Assembly (NCBI GenBank): GCA_964504345.1
Contig: CAZDDX010000009.1
Span: 4,223 to 68,222 of the forward strand
DNA: 64,000 bases
Source of the DNA: CAMDTE01 sp964504345
GTDB lineage: Bacteria; Bacteroidota; Bacteroidia; Flavobacteriales; Schleiferiaceae
Reading direction: 5' to 3'
A program made the position numbers and the translations under genes. The notes under the pieces were generated by a model. The model was not told where the DNA came from. It ran no database searches and worked only from the letters and a program-made list of their open reading frames with translations. This document shows, in pieces, positions 51,226 to 60,174 of this stretch. Numbering within the stretch: the stretch's first letter is position 1; every line of letters starts with the position of its first letter.

Positions 51226-51370
51226 GGTGTTGATTTTACGCCAGAAGGCAAGTTCTAATGCAAAGGTGTCGTTTTACTTTAAGGTTGCAATACGGCACGG
51301 TGCGGTTTGAAAAACTACTTTTACGGAAAATCGCAACTCGTCGTACCGATAGATTTCTCATTTTGCACTC

Positions 51371-52387
51371 ATGCAACCGGACCTCCAACGCCAATTCTTT
51401 GAGCGCATCAAAATGCGCATTGCTCAACACCTGAACATGGTCGACGAAATCGGCGATCTTTTGGGCATCGGATCCGACTCCGTGTACCGACGCATGCGCG
51501 GGGACACGGCCCTCACCTTGGAAGAAGCCATTCAACTGGCCAATAAATTTCACATTTCGCTGGACACCCTGCGGGACATGGACGCCCAGCGGGTGGACTT
51601 TGACGCCGGCCCGGTGATTGCTTCCGCGGACGATTACCAGAAGTACACGACGCGCATTTTGCACCAAATGCTGGCTTTTCAGCAGAGTCGGGAGGAAATG
51701 CACATGACCTACGCGGCCCTGGATTTTCCGCTCTTCTACATTTTTTTGTTTCCCAACGTGGCCCGACTGAAGTCCTACTATTGGGGACGCTCCATCTTGG
51801 GGCTGCCGGAATTCAAGGCCATTACGTACCAACAGTTCCTGATTCCGGAGGAACGCCGGGCGTTGGCGGAAGAAATTGTCAAGGCGTACATCGGCTTAAA
51901 CTCGGCGGAATTGTGGAGCAGCACCTGCTACTTGAGCACGCTGAAACAAGTTCAACTTTATTGGGAAACGGGCGTTTTTACGCATGCCGACGAGGCCTTG
52001 TCCGTGCTGAACGACCTGGATCGGTTGTTGGACTACTTGGTGGCACAGTCCGAATGCGGCCGGAAGATCAACCCCGCCACGGGACAACCGGTGGGCGGCT
52101 CTTTTGCTTGGTACATCACGGATTTGCAGGTGGGCCAAAACGTGGCCTACATGGAGAAACCGTCGGGCGATCAAACGTTTCTTAGCTACAATTCCTTCAA
52201 TTTTCTGGAGACCACGCACCCCTATTTCACGCAGCAAACCAAAAAATGGATGGACGAGCTGCTGACTAAGTCCACGTTGGCCACCGGCTCCGGCCAAGCC
52301 CAGCGGGATAAATACGTGGGCAAGTTGCGCAAGCAGGTGGACGCCATCCGTCGGTTGGTAGTGGAAGCGGAGGATACAATTTTGTAG
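51371..52387 (+). CDS. Large HTH-domain transcriptional regulator
   Basis: 338 residues. A helix-turn-helix is at about 8-65: FFERIKMRIAQHLNMVDEIGDLLGIGSDSVYRRMRGDTALTLEEAIQLANKFHISLDTL. The remaining 270 residues are helical and match the effector part of large one-HTH regulators common in Bacteroidota. There is no receiver or kinase motif. Targets are unknown; the divergent outer-membrane protein gene is a candidate. A TCATTTTG box (one mismatch) ends five bases before the ATG. A strong terminator follows. Confidence 0.8.
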   Translation: MQPDLQRQFFERIKMRIAQHLNMVDEIGDLLGIGSDSVYRRMRGDTALTLEEAIQLANKFHISLDTLRDMDAQRVDFDAGPVIASADDYQKYTTRILHQMLAFQQSREEMHMTYAALDFPLFYIFLFPNVARLKSYYWGRSILGLPEFKAITYQQFLIPEERRALAEEIVKAYIGLNSAELWSSTCYLSTLKQVQLYWETGVFTHADEALSVLNDLDRLLDYLVAQSECGRKINPATGQPVGGSFAWYITDLQVGQNVAYMEKPSGDQTFLSYNSFNFLETTHPYFTQQTKKWMDELLTKSTLATGSGQAQRDKYVGKLRKQVDAIRRLVVEAEDTIL

Positions 52388-52455
52388 TGGGAATCCAGTT
52401 GGGTAGTGGGACTACCCAACTCCTGGAAGGACCTTGCCGGTTTACGGAAAAATGC

Positions 52456-52479
52456 AAAAGGCGCCTTGCGGCGCCTTTT
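52456..52479. terminator. Bidirectional terminator between the HTH gene and tRNA-Val
   Basis: Perfect 10-bp stem AAAAGGCGCC/GGCGCCTTTT with a TTGC loop, T-runs on both sides. It ends the rightward regulator gene and, on the other strand, the leftward tRNA transcript four bases after its 3' end. Confidence 0.85.
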
Positions 52480-52482
52480 TTG

Positions 52483-52557
52483 TGAGCAATACTGGGCTCG
52501 AACCAGTGACCTCCGCCCTGTCAAGGCGGCGCTCTGAACCAACTGAGCTAATTGCCC
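52483..52557 (-). tRNA. tRNA-Val, anticodon GAC
   Basis: A 75-base cloverleaf. The acceptor stem GGGCAAT/ATTGCTC has one G-U pair. The D arm is GCTC...GAGC, the anticodon arm CCGCC-TTGACAG-GGCGG with anticodon GAC, and the T arm ACTGG-TTCGAGC-CCAGT; the discriminator is A. CCA is not encoded. A TACTTTTG promoter box on the minus strand (52599-52606) lies 41 bases upstream, inside the end of the TonB receptor gene. Confidence 0.95.
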
Positions 52558-52590
52558 GAAGGCCTTGGACGTCCGGGGACGCCCAAGGGA

Positions 52591-54606
52591 TTAGAGTGCA
52601 AAAGTAAGGCGCAAACGGTATTGTCTGCCGGGTTCGTGCAGGCCCAGGGCACGTACGTAGGACAGATGGTGTGCGTAGAGGGCATTGGTGGCGTTCAACA
52701 CGCGGAATTCCAAGGACATCCGATTGTTGGCAAAATTCCAACCCGCCCCGGCGTTCACGAGCAAAAAGCCGGGGGTTTGCGTGGCGTCCCAGACCTGCTT
52801 TTCGTCCGCACTCAGGCGGTTTTGGGCGGAATGAGCCTGGGCTTCTACGTTCCAGTAGGCTCCGTACGCGGCCCGGTGGCGGTGGTGCGTGCCGGAGTAA
52901 GTACCGGTGAGGCGGTAGGGCGGCATGCCGGGCAACGGGCTGCTGGTGGGGGACCAGGCGCTGCCGCGGGAACCCTGGAGGGCACTGGCGTTGAATTGGA
53001 ACCGGTGGTCCAAGGTTCGGGATTGGGTTCGGGTTTGCGTTACGTTGAAATACAACTGGAGATCTGCGCCCAAAAGGAGGGCGTCGTCTTGACCGTAGTA
53101 GAATTTCAACATCCCGGAGGTGTCCGACGGCGTGGTGAGGATGTAGCCGCGGAAGGACTTGGCGTAGGTGTAGGCTTGGAAACCCCCGTTGAATTTTGGG
53201 GCGTAGGCAAATGTTTGGCGAATGCCCGCGGTGGCGTGCAATCCGTTCTCCTCCTTCAGATTGGGGTTTCCTACCTCGTACCGACCGACCCCAACGTGCA
53301 GACCGTCGGCAAAACGCTCTTCGATTTGAGGGGCTCGGGAAGCTTCCTGAAGCTCCAAGGACACGGCCCAACGCTCCGTAATCTGGTATTCCGCGCGTAT
53401 CTGGGACCCAAACAAGGTGAAGGTTCCTGTTTCCAAGCGGGTTGCGGCATCCAACAGCCAGCGGTTGTTATTTACGATGCGCTGATTGACTACCAGAGCG
53501 GTACTCCATACGGAGGCGTTGGGATAGGTTTGTTCGTGGGCCTCCGGGTTGTTTTGAAGGGCCCGAAATTGGTTGTGCACGATCAACTGCGTTCCGGTGG
53601 CCGACCACTCCCACTGCGATTGGTGCTGGAGGGAGTGGATGGCGAAGGCCAACTCGGGGTGATCGCGCCCTTCTTCACCCAATTCCAGGCGGTTGGCGCG
53701 GAGGTAGCCCAGTTGGTGCTGGACTACGGGAAGGCCCCACCGCGTGCGCCGTTGTGCGTTAGGCGTTAGCCAGCGTTGCTGCCACTGCACGGTGGCAAGG
53801 GTGTTCTGCACGTTCTGCTCGTGTTCGTGGTGCTCGTGGCCCGGCAAGGCGCTCTCTTCGGTGGTGGGAATGCCAAAGAAGCGGTCCGTGTGGGTGAGTC
53901 CGACGGTGGTCAGCCAGCGCTTGCCAGAAAAACCCTGCAAATAGCGCAGCGAGGCGGTACGCGCGTGGGTGCCGTGCACGGTGTCGCCACGGGCGTCTCG
54001 GTAGTCCCCTTGTTGGGTGAACAGGCCGCCGAGGTAGAAAGGGTTGCGCACCTCTGCGCCCGTGACCTGGTGTTCTGCTCCCACTTCCAAACCCCAAGGT
54101 TGGTTGAGGCCGGCCAGTTGCAGGCGGGTCTCCTGCCTGCGGTCCAACCCAGCAAACAAGGGAAGGTCTTGAAGAATCAGGGTTCCAGCCGCCCCTTCGG
54201 TGCCCCAGTTGAGCGAGGTGGTGGCGCGGACTTGTTCTACCCCCAACATCGGGAGGTCCAGACCGTGGTCTCCGCCGCCTTGTTGGTTGTCGTAGCGCAT
54301 GCCCTGGTACACCGTGAGCATGCGGTTGCCCGACATCCCGCGAAAAACGGGTTTAACGGTGTGGTTGGCGATGCTTTGGATTTGGAAACCTGGCTGCACG
54401 GTGGCCAACTGCGTGAGCGCCATGGGGCTTAAGGATTTCAACTCTTTGGCGTCCACTCGGCTGGCGGTCTGTACGGGGGATGCCACCCAAACGTCCACGA
54501 GGCGGACGACGGCGGTGTCTGGGTTTTGGGGTGCGGCCCACAGGGATGCGGGAAGCAGCAGGGCTCCGACGGCTGCAACGGCCGTGGATTTAAAAAATTG
54601 TTTCAT
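52591..54606 (-). CDS. TonB-dependent receptor, probably for a metal ion
   Basis: 671 residues from the ATG at 54606; a longer frame into the upstream gene is rejected. A signal peptide (1-25) is followed directly by the plug (VFRGMSGNRMLTVYQGMRYDNQQGGGDHGLDLPMLGVEQV), without a carboxypeptidase-like N domain, then a 22-strand-type barrel. The pattern NQQ...DHGLDLP and a His cluster HEHHEHEQN in an outer loop resemble zinc/copper receptors of Bacteroidota. The His-rich small protein encoded just upstream supports metal uptake. Which metal is an open question. Confidence 0.86.
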   Translation of the reverse strand: MKQFFKSTAVAAVGALLLPASLWAAPQNPDTAVVRLVDVWVASPVQTASRVDAKELKSLSPMALTQLATVQPGFQIQSIANHTVKPVFRGMSGNRMLTVYQGMRYDNQQGGGDHGLDLPMLGVEQVRATTSLNWGTEGAAGTLILQDLPLFAGLDRRQETRLQLAGLNQPWGLEVGAEHQVTGAEVRNPFYLGGLFTQQGDYRDARGDTVHGTHARTASLRYLQGFSGKRWLTTVGLTHTDRFFGIPTTEESALPGHEHHEHEQNVQNTLATVQWQQRWLTPNAQRRTRWGLPVVQHQLGYLRANRLELGEEGRDHPELAFAIHSLQHQSQWEWSATGTQLIVHNQFRALQNNPEAHEQTYPNASVWSTALVVNQRIVNNNRWLLDAATRLETGTFTLFGSQIRAEYQITERWAVSLELQEASRAPQIEERFADGLHVGVGRYEVGNPNLKEENGLHATAGIRQTFAYAPKFNGGFQAYTYAKSFRGYILTTPSDTSGMLKFYYGQDDALLLGADLQLYFNVTQTRTQSRTLDHRFQFNASALQGSRGSAWSPTSSPLPGMPPYRLTGTYSGTHHRHRAAYGAYWNVEAQAHSAQNRLSADEKQVWDATQTPGFLLVNAGAGWNFANNRMSLEFRVLNATNALYAHHLSYVRALGLHEPGRQYRLRLTFAL

Positions 54607-54637
54607 GAATAAAAGTTTGCGTGGGACAAAAGCGAGG

Positions 54638-54994
54638 TCAAGCTTTTGCGCACGCAGGCGGGCCGCGCAGGGGAGCTGCGGTTCGGTGGTCCTGGGAATG
54701 GGGAGCCGCATAGCGCGGGAGGTGCTGCCCAATGGGATAAACGGCACGGTGGAGGAAGGAAAGCGACGGGCGTTCCGGCTGCAGAGCCGGGGTGGCCACC
54801 GCGTCCAGATCCAGCCAGCACGGGGCTTCGTCGCCGCTGTGGAGGTGTACGCCTGTTTCATGACAGAAGTCGTGGGCGTGCTCCTCAAAAGCGTGGTAGG
54901 CGGAATGCAGCGTTGCCTGTGCGCTGGTCCACAACAAGGCAATCGCTACCGCGAGTGCGGTACACGTGGACTTGATGGAGCGCACTGGTGTCAT
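54638..54994 (-). CDS. Small His-rich periplasmic/exported protein
   Basis: 118 residues. An N-terminal hydrophobic segment (TALAVAIALLWTSAQA) acts as signal. Residues about 30-56 are rich in potential metal ligands: HSAYHAFEEHAHDFCHETGVHLHSGDEAPC. The rest is proline-rich and unstructured. Small His-rich proteins of this build often precede metal-type TonB receptors in Bacteroidota, and here the receptor follows by 31 bases. A TACCTTCG box (55001-55008, minus strand, one mismatch) ends six bases before the ATG. A metal-capture role is inferred. Confidence 0.72.
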   Translation of the reverse strand: MTPVRSIKSTCTALAVAIALLWTSAQATLHSAYHAFEEHAHDFCHETGVHLHSGDEAPCWLDLDAVATPALQPERPSLSFLHRAVYPIGQHLPRYAAPHSQDHRTAAPLRGPPACAKA

Positions 54995-55040
54995 TCAAAT
55001 CGAAGGTACAACTACTCCGGCGTGCTTTTGGTTTTGCTCT

Positions 55041-57431
55041 TTAAAAATCAACAATAACGCCAATGGTGGGGAGTCGTCGGCCCGTATCCGACTGGATGGT
55101 TTGGATGAGGTAGGCGTTGGTGTTGTTGGGGTCCACCACAGGAGCTCCAGAGGCATCGCGCACCACGGTGAGGTACGGCATCAAGGGTATGGAGTTTTCC
55201 AGCACGTTGGCGATATCTACGAACCAGTTGAGGCTCCATTTTTTAAAGTGGGACGTTTTATCCAAACGGAGATCCACTTGGGAGAAGGGTGCCAAACGAG
55301 CGGCGTTCAGGCGGGTGTAGTCAAACTGTCCGCGCTGGGCCACGTCCCAATACGCACGCTGGGCAGACAAAACCGTGTCGTACGGAGTATAGGGAGTGCC
55401 GGAACTGTAGCGCCAGCGGAGGCCCCACTGCCAGCCTTTGCCCCAGGTGCGGCCCACGTTAAGGGAGAAGTAGTGGCGGGAATCCCACACGGAGGGCTGA
55501 AGCTCACCGTCCGGACCGCCAAAGCGGGACTCGCTGTAGGTGTAGGAGGTCATCCAAAAGTAGCCGCGTTCAAATTTGCGCTGCACGAAGAACTCAAAGC
55601 CCACTGCTTGGCCGGTGCTGGTGCTGTTGGCCGGTTGATTGCCCACGGCCACGTAGGCCGCAAGGGCATTGGCGTAGGAAACGGAATCGCCCAACAGGAA
55701 GGGGTAGTCAAAGTACTGCTTGGCAAAAACCTCCGCCCCCACCCGGTAGGAGGACCCTGCACGGTATTCGGTACCGAGTGCAACTTGTCGGTTTTGAAGG
55801 GGTTTCAGGCCGTTTTGCAGGTCCGCCATTTTGGTGTAGGCCAAAACCACCGAAGGAGCCGCCTGGTTGTACTGCCCTGCTGAGGCATTGAGGGTCCAGT
55901 GCGTTCCGAGTTTGTAGGAGGCCGCCAGGCGCGGAGAAAGGCGGACGTTGGTTCCACCGTAGGTATAGGCATCTACCCGGATGCCGGGGGAAACAGACAA
56001 CTTGCCGTCCAAAAAGCGACGGCTGGCGTTGAAAAAAGCCGACGCATTCACAAAACCGAATTGAGCATCGCCGGAAACGGTGTCCGTGCCGTACTTGGTG
56101 GGAACGATGTTCCAATTGTTGACGCGCACCTGGCGGAAGGCCAAGCCACCGCCCGCTTTGATTTCGTAGGTGCGTCCGGCCCACAGGCGTTCCACCCGCA
56201 GGCGCTGCGCACGCTCCATCGAACGGTAGCGCAAGGTGCGGTCTGCCTCCACACTGGTGTTGCCCAGAAACTTATCGGCGTTGTTGATGAAGCCGTCGGC
56301 ACTGGCTACATAGGTCCAATGACCGTTGTCCAAATACTTCTTGTACACGGCGCCCAAGGCACCCACTTGCTGCTCCCCTTGCGGGATGTAGCCGATGTTG
56401 TACAGCAGGGCGTCCGAACCGCGTCCCTCGGTGAAGAGTCGGTACTTATCGTTGCCGCCCACGCCGGTCAGGATGAGCTCCGACCGATCCCCGGTCTGGA
56501 TGCGCACACGAAACTGGGCGTCCTGATAAGTAGGCAGAATGGGGATGTTGAACAACTTGAAGTAGTGCTGGGTGAGGGAGTTGCGCACGGAAAGCATCAT
56601 TCCTGCTTTTTTGCTCAGCGGACCTTCCACGGTGACGCCGTAGTCTGTGGGCATGGCGGTGATGCGTGCGCCCCAGCGGTCCGTGCGGGCTTCTTTTTGG
56701 TGCAGCTCAATGATGCCACTGAGGGCGTTGCCGCGGGCGGCGGGAAAGGCCCCGGTGTAGACGTCTACCCCGCGGACGAAGTCCATGTTGATGAGCGGGT
56801 TGGGACCGCCGCTGGCGCCTTGAATGGAGAAGTGGTTGAGGGTGGGCAGTTCAATGCCGTCCAACGTATATAGGTTTTCCGAGCTGGCGCCGCCGCGCAT
56901 GGAAAGGCTGTAGCCAAAGGAACTTTTGGGAAGGATGCCGGGGTAGGCCTGCAGGGCCTTGGTGATGTCCAGGGTGGCGCCCGGCATGCGGGCCATTTCC
57001 GCCCAGCCCATGTTTTTGACGCACAAGGGCGATTCTGTGGTGCGGATGAAGGCGTCGGAGGTGACCTGGGCTTCTTCCATCACTACAGACTTCTCCGGGG
57101 TGAGGGAGATGCGCACGACGGCCGGCTTGTGTTGGGTAACGGCGACGTCGAACAGCAAGGTGGTGCGGTGGTCCACGGCTTCCACGCGGATGTTGTAGGC
57201 ACCGGGCTTCAGTCCTTTGGCTTCAAAATACCCCGATTGGTTGGTTCTGAGTTCCTCCGTACCCGGCAACACGAATACCTCCGCTTTGGAAATGGGCTTG
57301 CCGGAGACGGCATCCACCACGGTTCCTTGGATGCGGCCCTCAAAGGACGCTTGCGCTTGAGCACTAAGTGTTGTGCAGATTGCAGTTGCAACAACGATTG
57401 CGCGGAAATACCCGTAAAAAGTAAATTTCAT
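55041..57431 (-). CDS. TonB-dependent receptor with carboxypeptidase-like N domain
   Basis: 796 residues. A signal peptide ends near AQAQA (about 28). A CarboxypepD_reg-like domain covers about 32-112 (GRIQGTVVDAVSGKPISKAEVFVLPG...GYFEAKGLKPGAYNIRVEA). The plug follows (SFGYSLSMRGGASSENLYTLDGIELPTLNHFSIQGASGG) and then a long barrel. The C terminus (RRLPTIGVIVDF) ends in Phe. It imports an unidentified ligand across the outer membrane. A perfect TAATTTTG box (57436-57443) ends four bases before the ATG. No SusD partner is adjacent. Confidence 0.9.
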   Translation of the reverse strand: MKFTFYGYFRAIVVATAICTTLSAQAQASFEGRIQGTVVDAVSGKPISKAEVFVLPGTEELRTNQSGYFEAKGLKPGAYNIRVEAVDHRTTLLFDVAVTQHKPAVVRISLTPEKSVVMEEAQVTSDAFIRTTESPLCVKNMGWAEMARMPGATLDITKALQAYPGILPKSSFGYSLSMRGGASSENLYTLDGIELPTLNHFSIQGASGGPNPLINMDFVRGVDVYTGAFPAARGNALSGIIELHQKEARTDRWGARITAMPTDYGVTVEGPLSKKAGMMLSVRNSLTQHYFKLFNIPILPTYQDAQFRVRIQTGDRSELILTGVGGNDKYRLFTEGRGSDALLYNIGYIPQGEQQVGALGAVYKKYLDNGHWTYVASADGFINNADKFLGNTSVEADRTLRYRSMERAQRLRVERLWAGRTYEIKAGGGLAFRQVRVNNWNIVPTKYGTDTVSGDAQFGFVNASAFFNASRRFLDGKLSVSPGIRVDAYTYGGTNVRLSPRLAASYKLGTHWTLNASAGQYNQAAPSVVLAYTKMADLQNGLKPLQNRQVALGTEYRAGSSYRVGAEVFAKQYFDYPFLLGDSVSYANALAAYVAVGNQPANSTSTGQAVGFEFFVQRKFERGYFWMTSYTYSESRFGGPDGELQPSVWDSRHYFSLNVGRTWGKGWQWGLRWRYSSGTPYTPYDTVLSAQRAYWDVAQRGQFDYTRLNAARLAPFSQVDLRLDKTSHFKKWSLNWFVDIANVLENSIPLMPYLTVVRDASGAPVVDPNNTNAYLIQTIQSDTGRRLPTIGVIVDF

Positions 57432-57435
57432 GCCG

Positions 57436-57443
57436 CAAAATTA
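57436..57443 (-). promoter_or_regulatory. -7 box TAATTTTG of the TonB receptor gene
   Basis: Perfect TAnnTTTG on the minus strand with CGGC before the ATG (four-base gap). Confidence 0.68.
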
Positions 57444-57544
57444 CGGGCAACAAAAAGGCAGAAATACCCCAATCCGGAGTATTTCCGCCCCCCAACCAAC
57501 GGCCTGCGTCCGCGGTAAGCATGGATAGTGCGCTGCCGCCGGAC

Positions 57545-58096
57545 TCAGGCCGGCTCTTTCTTGAGGAACAGCGACGCTAAGGCACCCAACAAAATCCACG
57601 GCACCACGCCGTCGATCAAAGAAGCGATGAGGTCTTGCGTGGGGTACCAAATGTGGTTGGTGTACTGGGTGGCCGCAAAGCCCATCCAGCCCACGGCCAA
57701 GGAAACCAACAATGCGCGTTGGAAGGACCGGTCTTTCAAGCCCTTGAGCAGGGTGTACAAAATCCAGGCAATCACAAGGTCCACCAGCCAACCGCGGAGC
57801 ATGTTGCGCATCATGTTGTCCGACCGCTCTCCGTAGTAGGTCAATTTGACCCACGGCTTGCCCAAGGTCTGTTCCCACATCGCCTGGTATTCCTCCGCAG
57901 AGGAGCCGTTGGCCGCGCGGGGCATCATGTACTGGCCTTCCTCCATACCGACGGACTCCAAAAACGCCAATACGGTATCTTGCTGGGGCGTGTAGGCCTG
58001 GGCGGAGTCGTGCAGATTGGCGCCCGCAAACGATAGAAATTGCCAAAAGAAGAGCAGGGTGCCACCCAAGAGGGCGAAGAGTAGGGAGTTTTTCAT
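57545..58096 (-). CDS. Membrane protein of unknown function
   Basis: 183 residues from the ATG at 58096. One hydrophobic N-terminal helix or uncleaved signal (LLFALLGGTLLFFWQFLSFAG) is followed by a periplasmic-looking region (about 25-95: ESVGMEEGQYMMPRAANGSSAEEYQAM). Three or so C-terminal helices include WLVDLVIAWILYTLLKGL, ALLVSLAVGWMGFAA and GVVPWILLGALASLFL. No family is recognised with confidence. It is separated by 85 bases from the DUF4153 gene on the same strand and may be co-transcribed. Confidence 0.72.
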   Translation of the reverse strand: MKNSLLFALLGGTLLFFWQFLSFAGANLHDSAQAYTPQQDTVLAFLESVGMEEGQYMMPRAANGSSAEEYQAMWEQTLGKPWVKLTYYGERSDNMMRNMLRGWLVDLVIAWILYTLLKGLKDRSFQRALLVSLAVGWMGFAATQYTNHIWYPTQDLIASLIDGVVPWILLGALASLFLKKEPA

Positions 58097-58181
58097 GGGT
58101 CTTTGTGTTTGAATTTGAGCTTTAAAAACGGGATAGACTCCTTGGAACCTCCTCGCTAGGTGCGGATTCCCGGGAGTTACT

Positions 58182-60107
58182 TTACTTTTTCTGAACCAAG
58201 TATCCTTCCAATCGATCCAACTCAATAGGTTCCTTAGAATCTGGCTCGGTGCTCGAGCAGGATACTCCGATGCGGGTCAAAACAAAAAACACGTCCGGAC
58301 GCGAAGTAGGCAAAACGACGGGGACCTTGCCGGTGCGCACTTTATAGCCGCGGATCAATTTCCATCCTTGGTTCTTCACCCAAGCCGGCACCGGAAATTG
58401 AACGTTGACGGTTTGGTTGCCCTTGGGGCCTGCCATGGAGAAATCCGTCCGCCACAAGGCCCCGGTTTCTTCATACGCGCGGTTCTGCTCCCAAAGGTCA
58501 TCCGCCTCGAAGTACTGCACACGGATGTAGGTGGATGGGTCGATGGACTTTTGCTGGGATTCCCATTGAAATTGCGGCGTCATTTCGGCTTCCACAATCC
58601 TGATGTCCGAATCAGTGCTTTGCTCGTACCCATATTCTTCCAAGGCCAGTTCCATTTCCGAACGCGCTTTCCATTCCCGCACCGCTTGGTCTTGCACGTC
58701 GATGATTTCCAAGGGGGTGCCCTTCAGTGCCGGGGTGTGGTACTGCGCCAAGTAAACGGCCGTTTCCAGGAACTCGTTCACGGCGGTGGTGTCGGCACCT
58801 ACGGGCACGGCCACAATCTTTCCGTCTTTCACAAATCCGTTGGCGGCGGCAATGCGCTCAAACCGGGCGTACTGGGAGCGGAACGCCCAGGACGAGGCCT
58901 TGAACGGGCCAACCGTGATGGACAGGGCCAGCAGGGCCAAGACTGCCGGAACCACCCGGATGCCGGCGTTGGGGCGCACCAGAAAATAGACCGTCACCAC
59001 GGTAAGGAAGAGACCGAGGTAGAAGCCCAGAACGCGCAGTTGGGTGTAGCCGTAGTCCGCAATGCGCTGGCCCAAAGCAACCCACAAAAGGATCAACAGC
59101 ACCGCCAAAATGCGCTGGAACCATTTGGACCAGGAGCGCGCAGGCTCGTAGGCTCGCGAAAGGGAAACCATCAAATACCCGACGCTGCCGAAGGCACCGA
59201 CCAATCCCGTGACCACGCCGCGCGGCAGGGTACCCTCCAGGATGATTTTGACGCCGTAGGCCAAGAGGATGGCGGCGTAAATCGCCATCAGGGGCCACAC
59301 AATGAAGCGCAACAAGTTCCACAAGACGCGGGGCGGCTCCGGCCAGCTTTCCTCCGACTGGAAGGGGTCCGGGGCGTTGGCCAAGAAGATGAAGGTCTGG
59401 ACGGGTAGAGCCACCCAGGCCAAGACGGTCAAAAACACCTTCTCGTCCAGGGAGACGTCGAACAGCGCTACTAAAGCGCCCAAAATGCCCGAAATACCGG
59501 CGTAGAGAATGAAGGAAAAGACCGCACTTTGGGCAAAACCCAAAAAGAGGGCTTGGTTGGTGAACCAAAAGGCCTGCGGGCGGTCTTTGCGGAAGACAAA
59601 CGGCACCAGAGCCACCAACAAGTGGGTGAAGAGGACGGTTGGAAAGAACCACAACAGGAACGTTCCGGTGAAGATTTCGTCCCGGCCGGGTGCCACGATG
59701 ACGAGTGCGGCGTGGATGCCCAGGGCAATTTCGTGCGCAGCGCTGCGGTTGAGTTTGCCCCAAGGCAAACGTTTGGCGCCGAATTCAGCGGCGACGTAAA
59801 GCGGCAGTCCCAAGGCCAGATAAAGGCTCCACCGTATGGCCTCGCCCAACCAAGCATCCGTGTTCTCGTCCAATTCAGGTTTGGCCCAAAAATTCTGGAG
59901 CCATTCCCACTCGTAGATCATGCCGGTGAGGTGCAGCGCCAGAAGGCCGGCCACCCCCACCGTTCCCGGGAAGGTTTTCACAACGCCTTGTGCCTGGCGC
60001 AACAGGTTGACGGGGTTCAAACGAGCCCAAAGGGAAGCGGGAAAATTGGCCACAATGAGGGATTTATGTACCGAAAGGTAAACAAATTTGCCTTTTTCGT
60101 GTTCCAC
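58182..60107 (-). CDS. DUF4153 family membrane protein
   Basis: 641 residues from GTG. The first about 430 residues contain some twelve hydrophobic helices, for example TGTFLLWFFPTVLFTHLLVALVPF and FVVWPLMAIY-like IVWPLMAIYAAILLAYGVKIILEGTLP, the region typical of DUF4153 proteins. The last about 210 residues are soluble and probably periplasmic, ending in LEGYLVQKK. Function is unknown. It is unlinked to obvious partners apart from the small membrane protein downstream. Confidence 0.82.
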   Translation of the reverse strand: MEHEKGKFVYLSVHKSLIVANFPASLWARLNPVNLLRQAQGVVKTFPGTVGVAGLLALHLTGMIYEWEWLQNFWAKPELDENTDAWLGEAIRWSLYLALGLPLYVAAEFGAKRLPWGKLNRSAAHEIALGIHAALVIVAPGRDEIFTGTFLLWFFPTVLFTHLLVALVPFVFRKDRPQAFWFTNQALFLGFAQSAVFSFILYAGISGILGALVALFDVSLDEKVFLTVLAWVALPVQTFIFLANAPDPFQSEESWPEPPRVLWNLLRFIVWPLMAIYAAILLAYGVKIILEGTLPRGVVTGLVGAFGSVGYLMVSLSRAYEPARSWSKWFQRILAVLLILLWVALGQRIADYGYTQLRVLGFYLGLFLTVVTVYFLVRPNAGIRVVPAVLALLALSITVGPFKASSWAFRSQYARFERIAAANGFVKDGKIVAVPVGADTTAVNEFLETAVYLAQYHTPALKGTPLEIIDVQDQAVREWKARSEMELALEEYGYEQSTDSDIRIVEAEMTPQFQWESQQKSIDPSTYIRVQYFEADDLWEQNRAYEETGALWRTDFSMAGPKGNQTVNVQFPVPAWVKNQGWKLIRGYKVRTGKVPVVLPTSRPDVFFVLTRIGVSCSSTEPDSKEPIELDRLEGYLVQKK

Positions 60108-60174
60108 GGCGATTTAGGCGCGCTTGGGAATTATTTTTCGACCCAGGCGCGGACGCGTTTTGCTCTTTGGAGGT

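Noticed and set aside
57441..58046. 201-codon frame overlapping the 183-residue membrane protein
   Set aside because: Arg/Pro-rich shadow in another frame on the same strand; the chosen frame has clear membrane helices.
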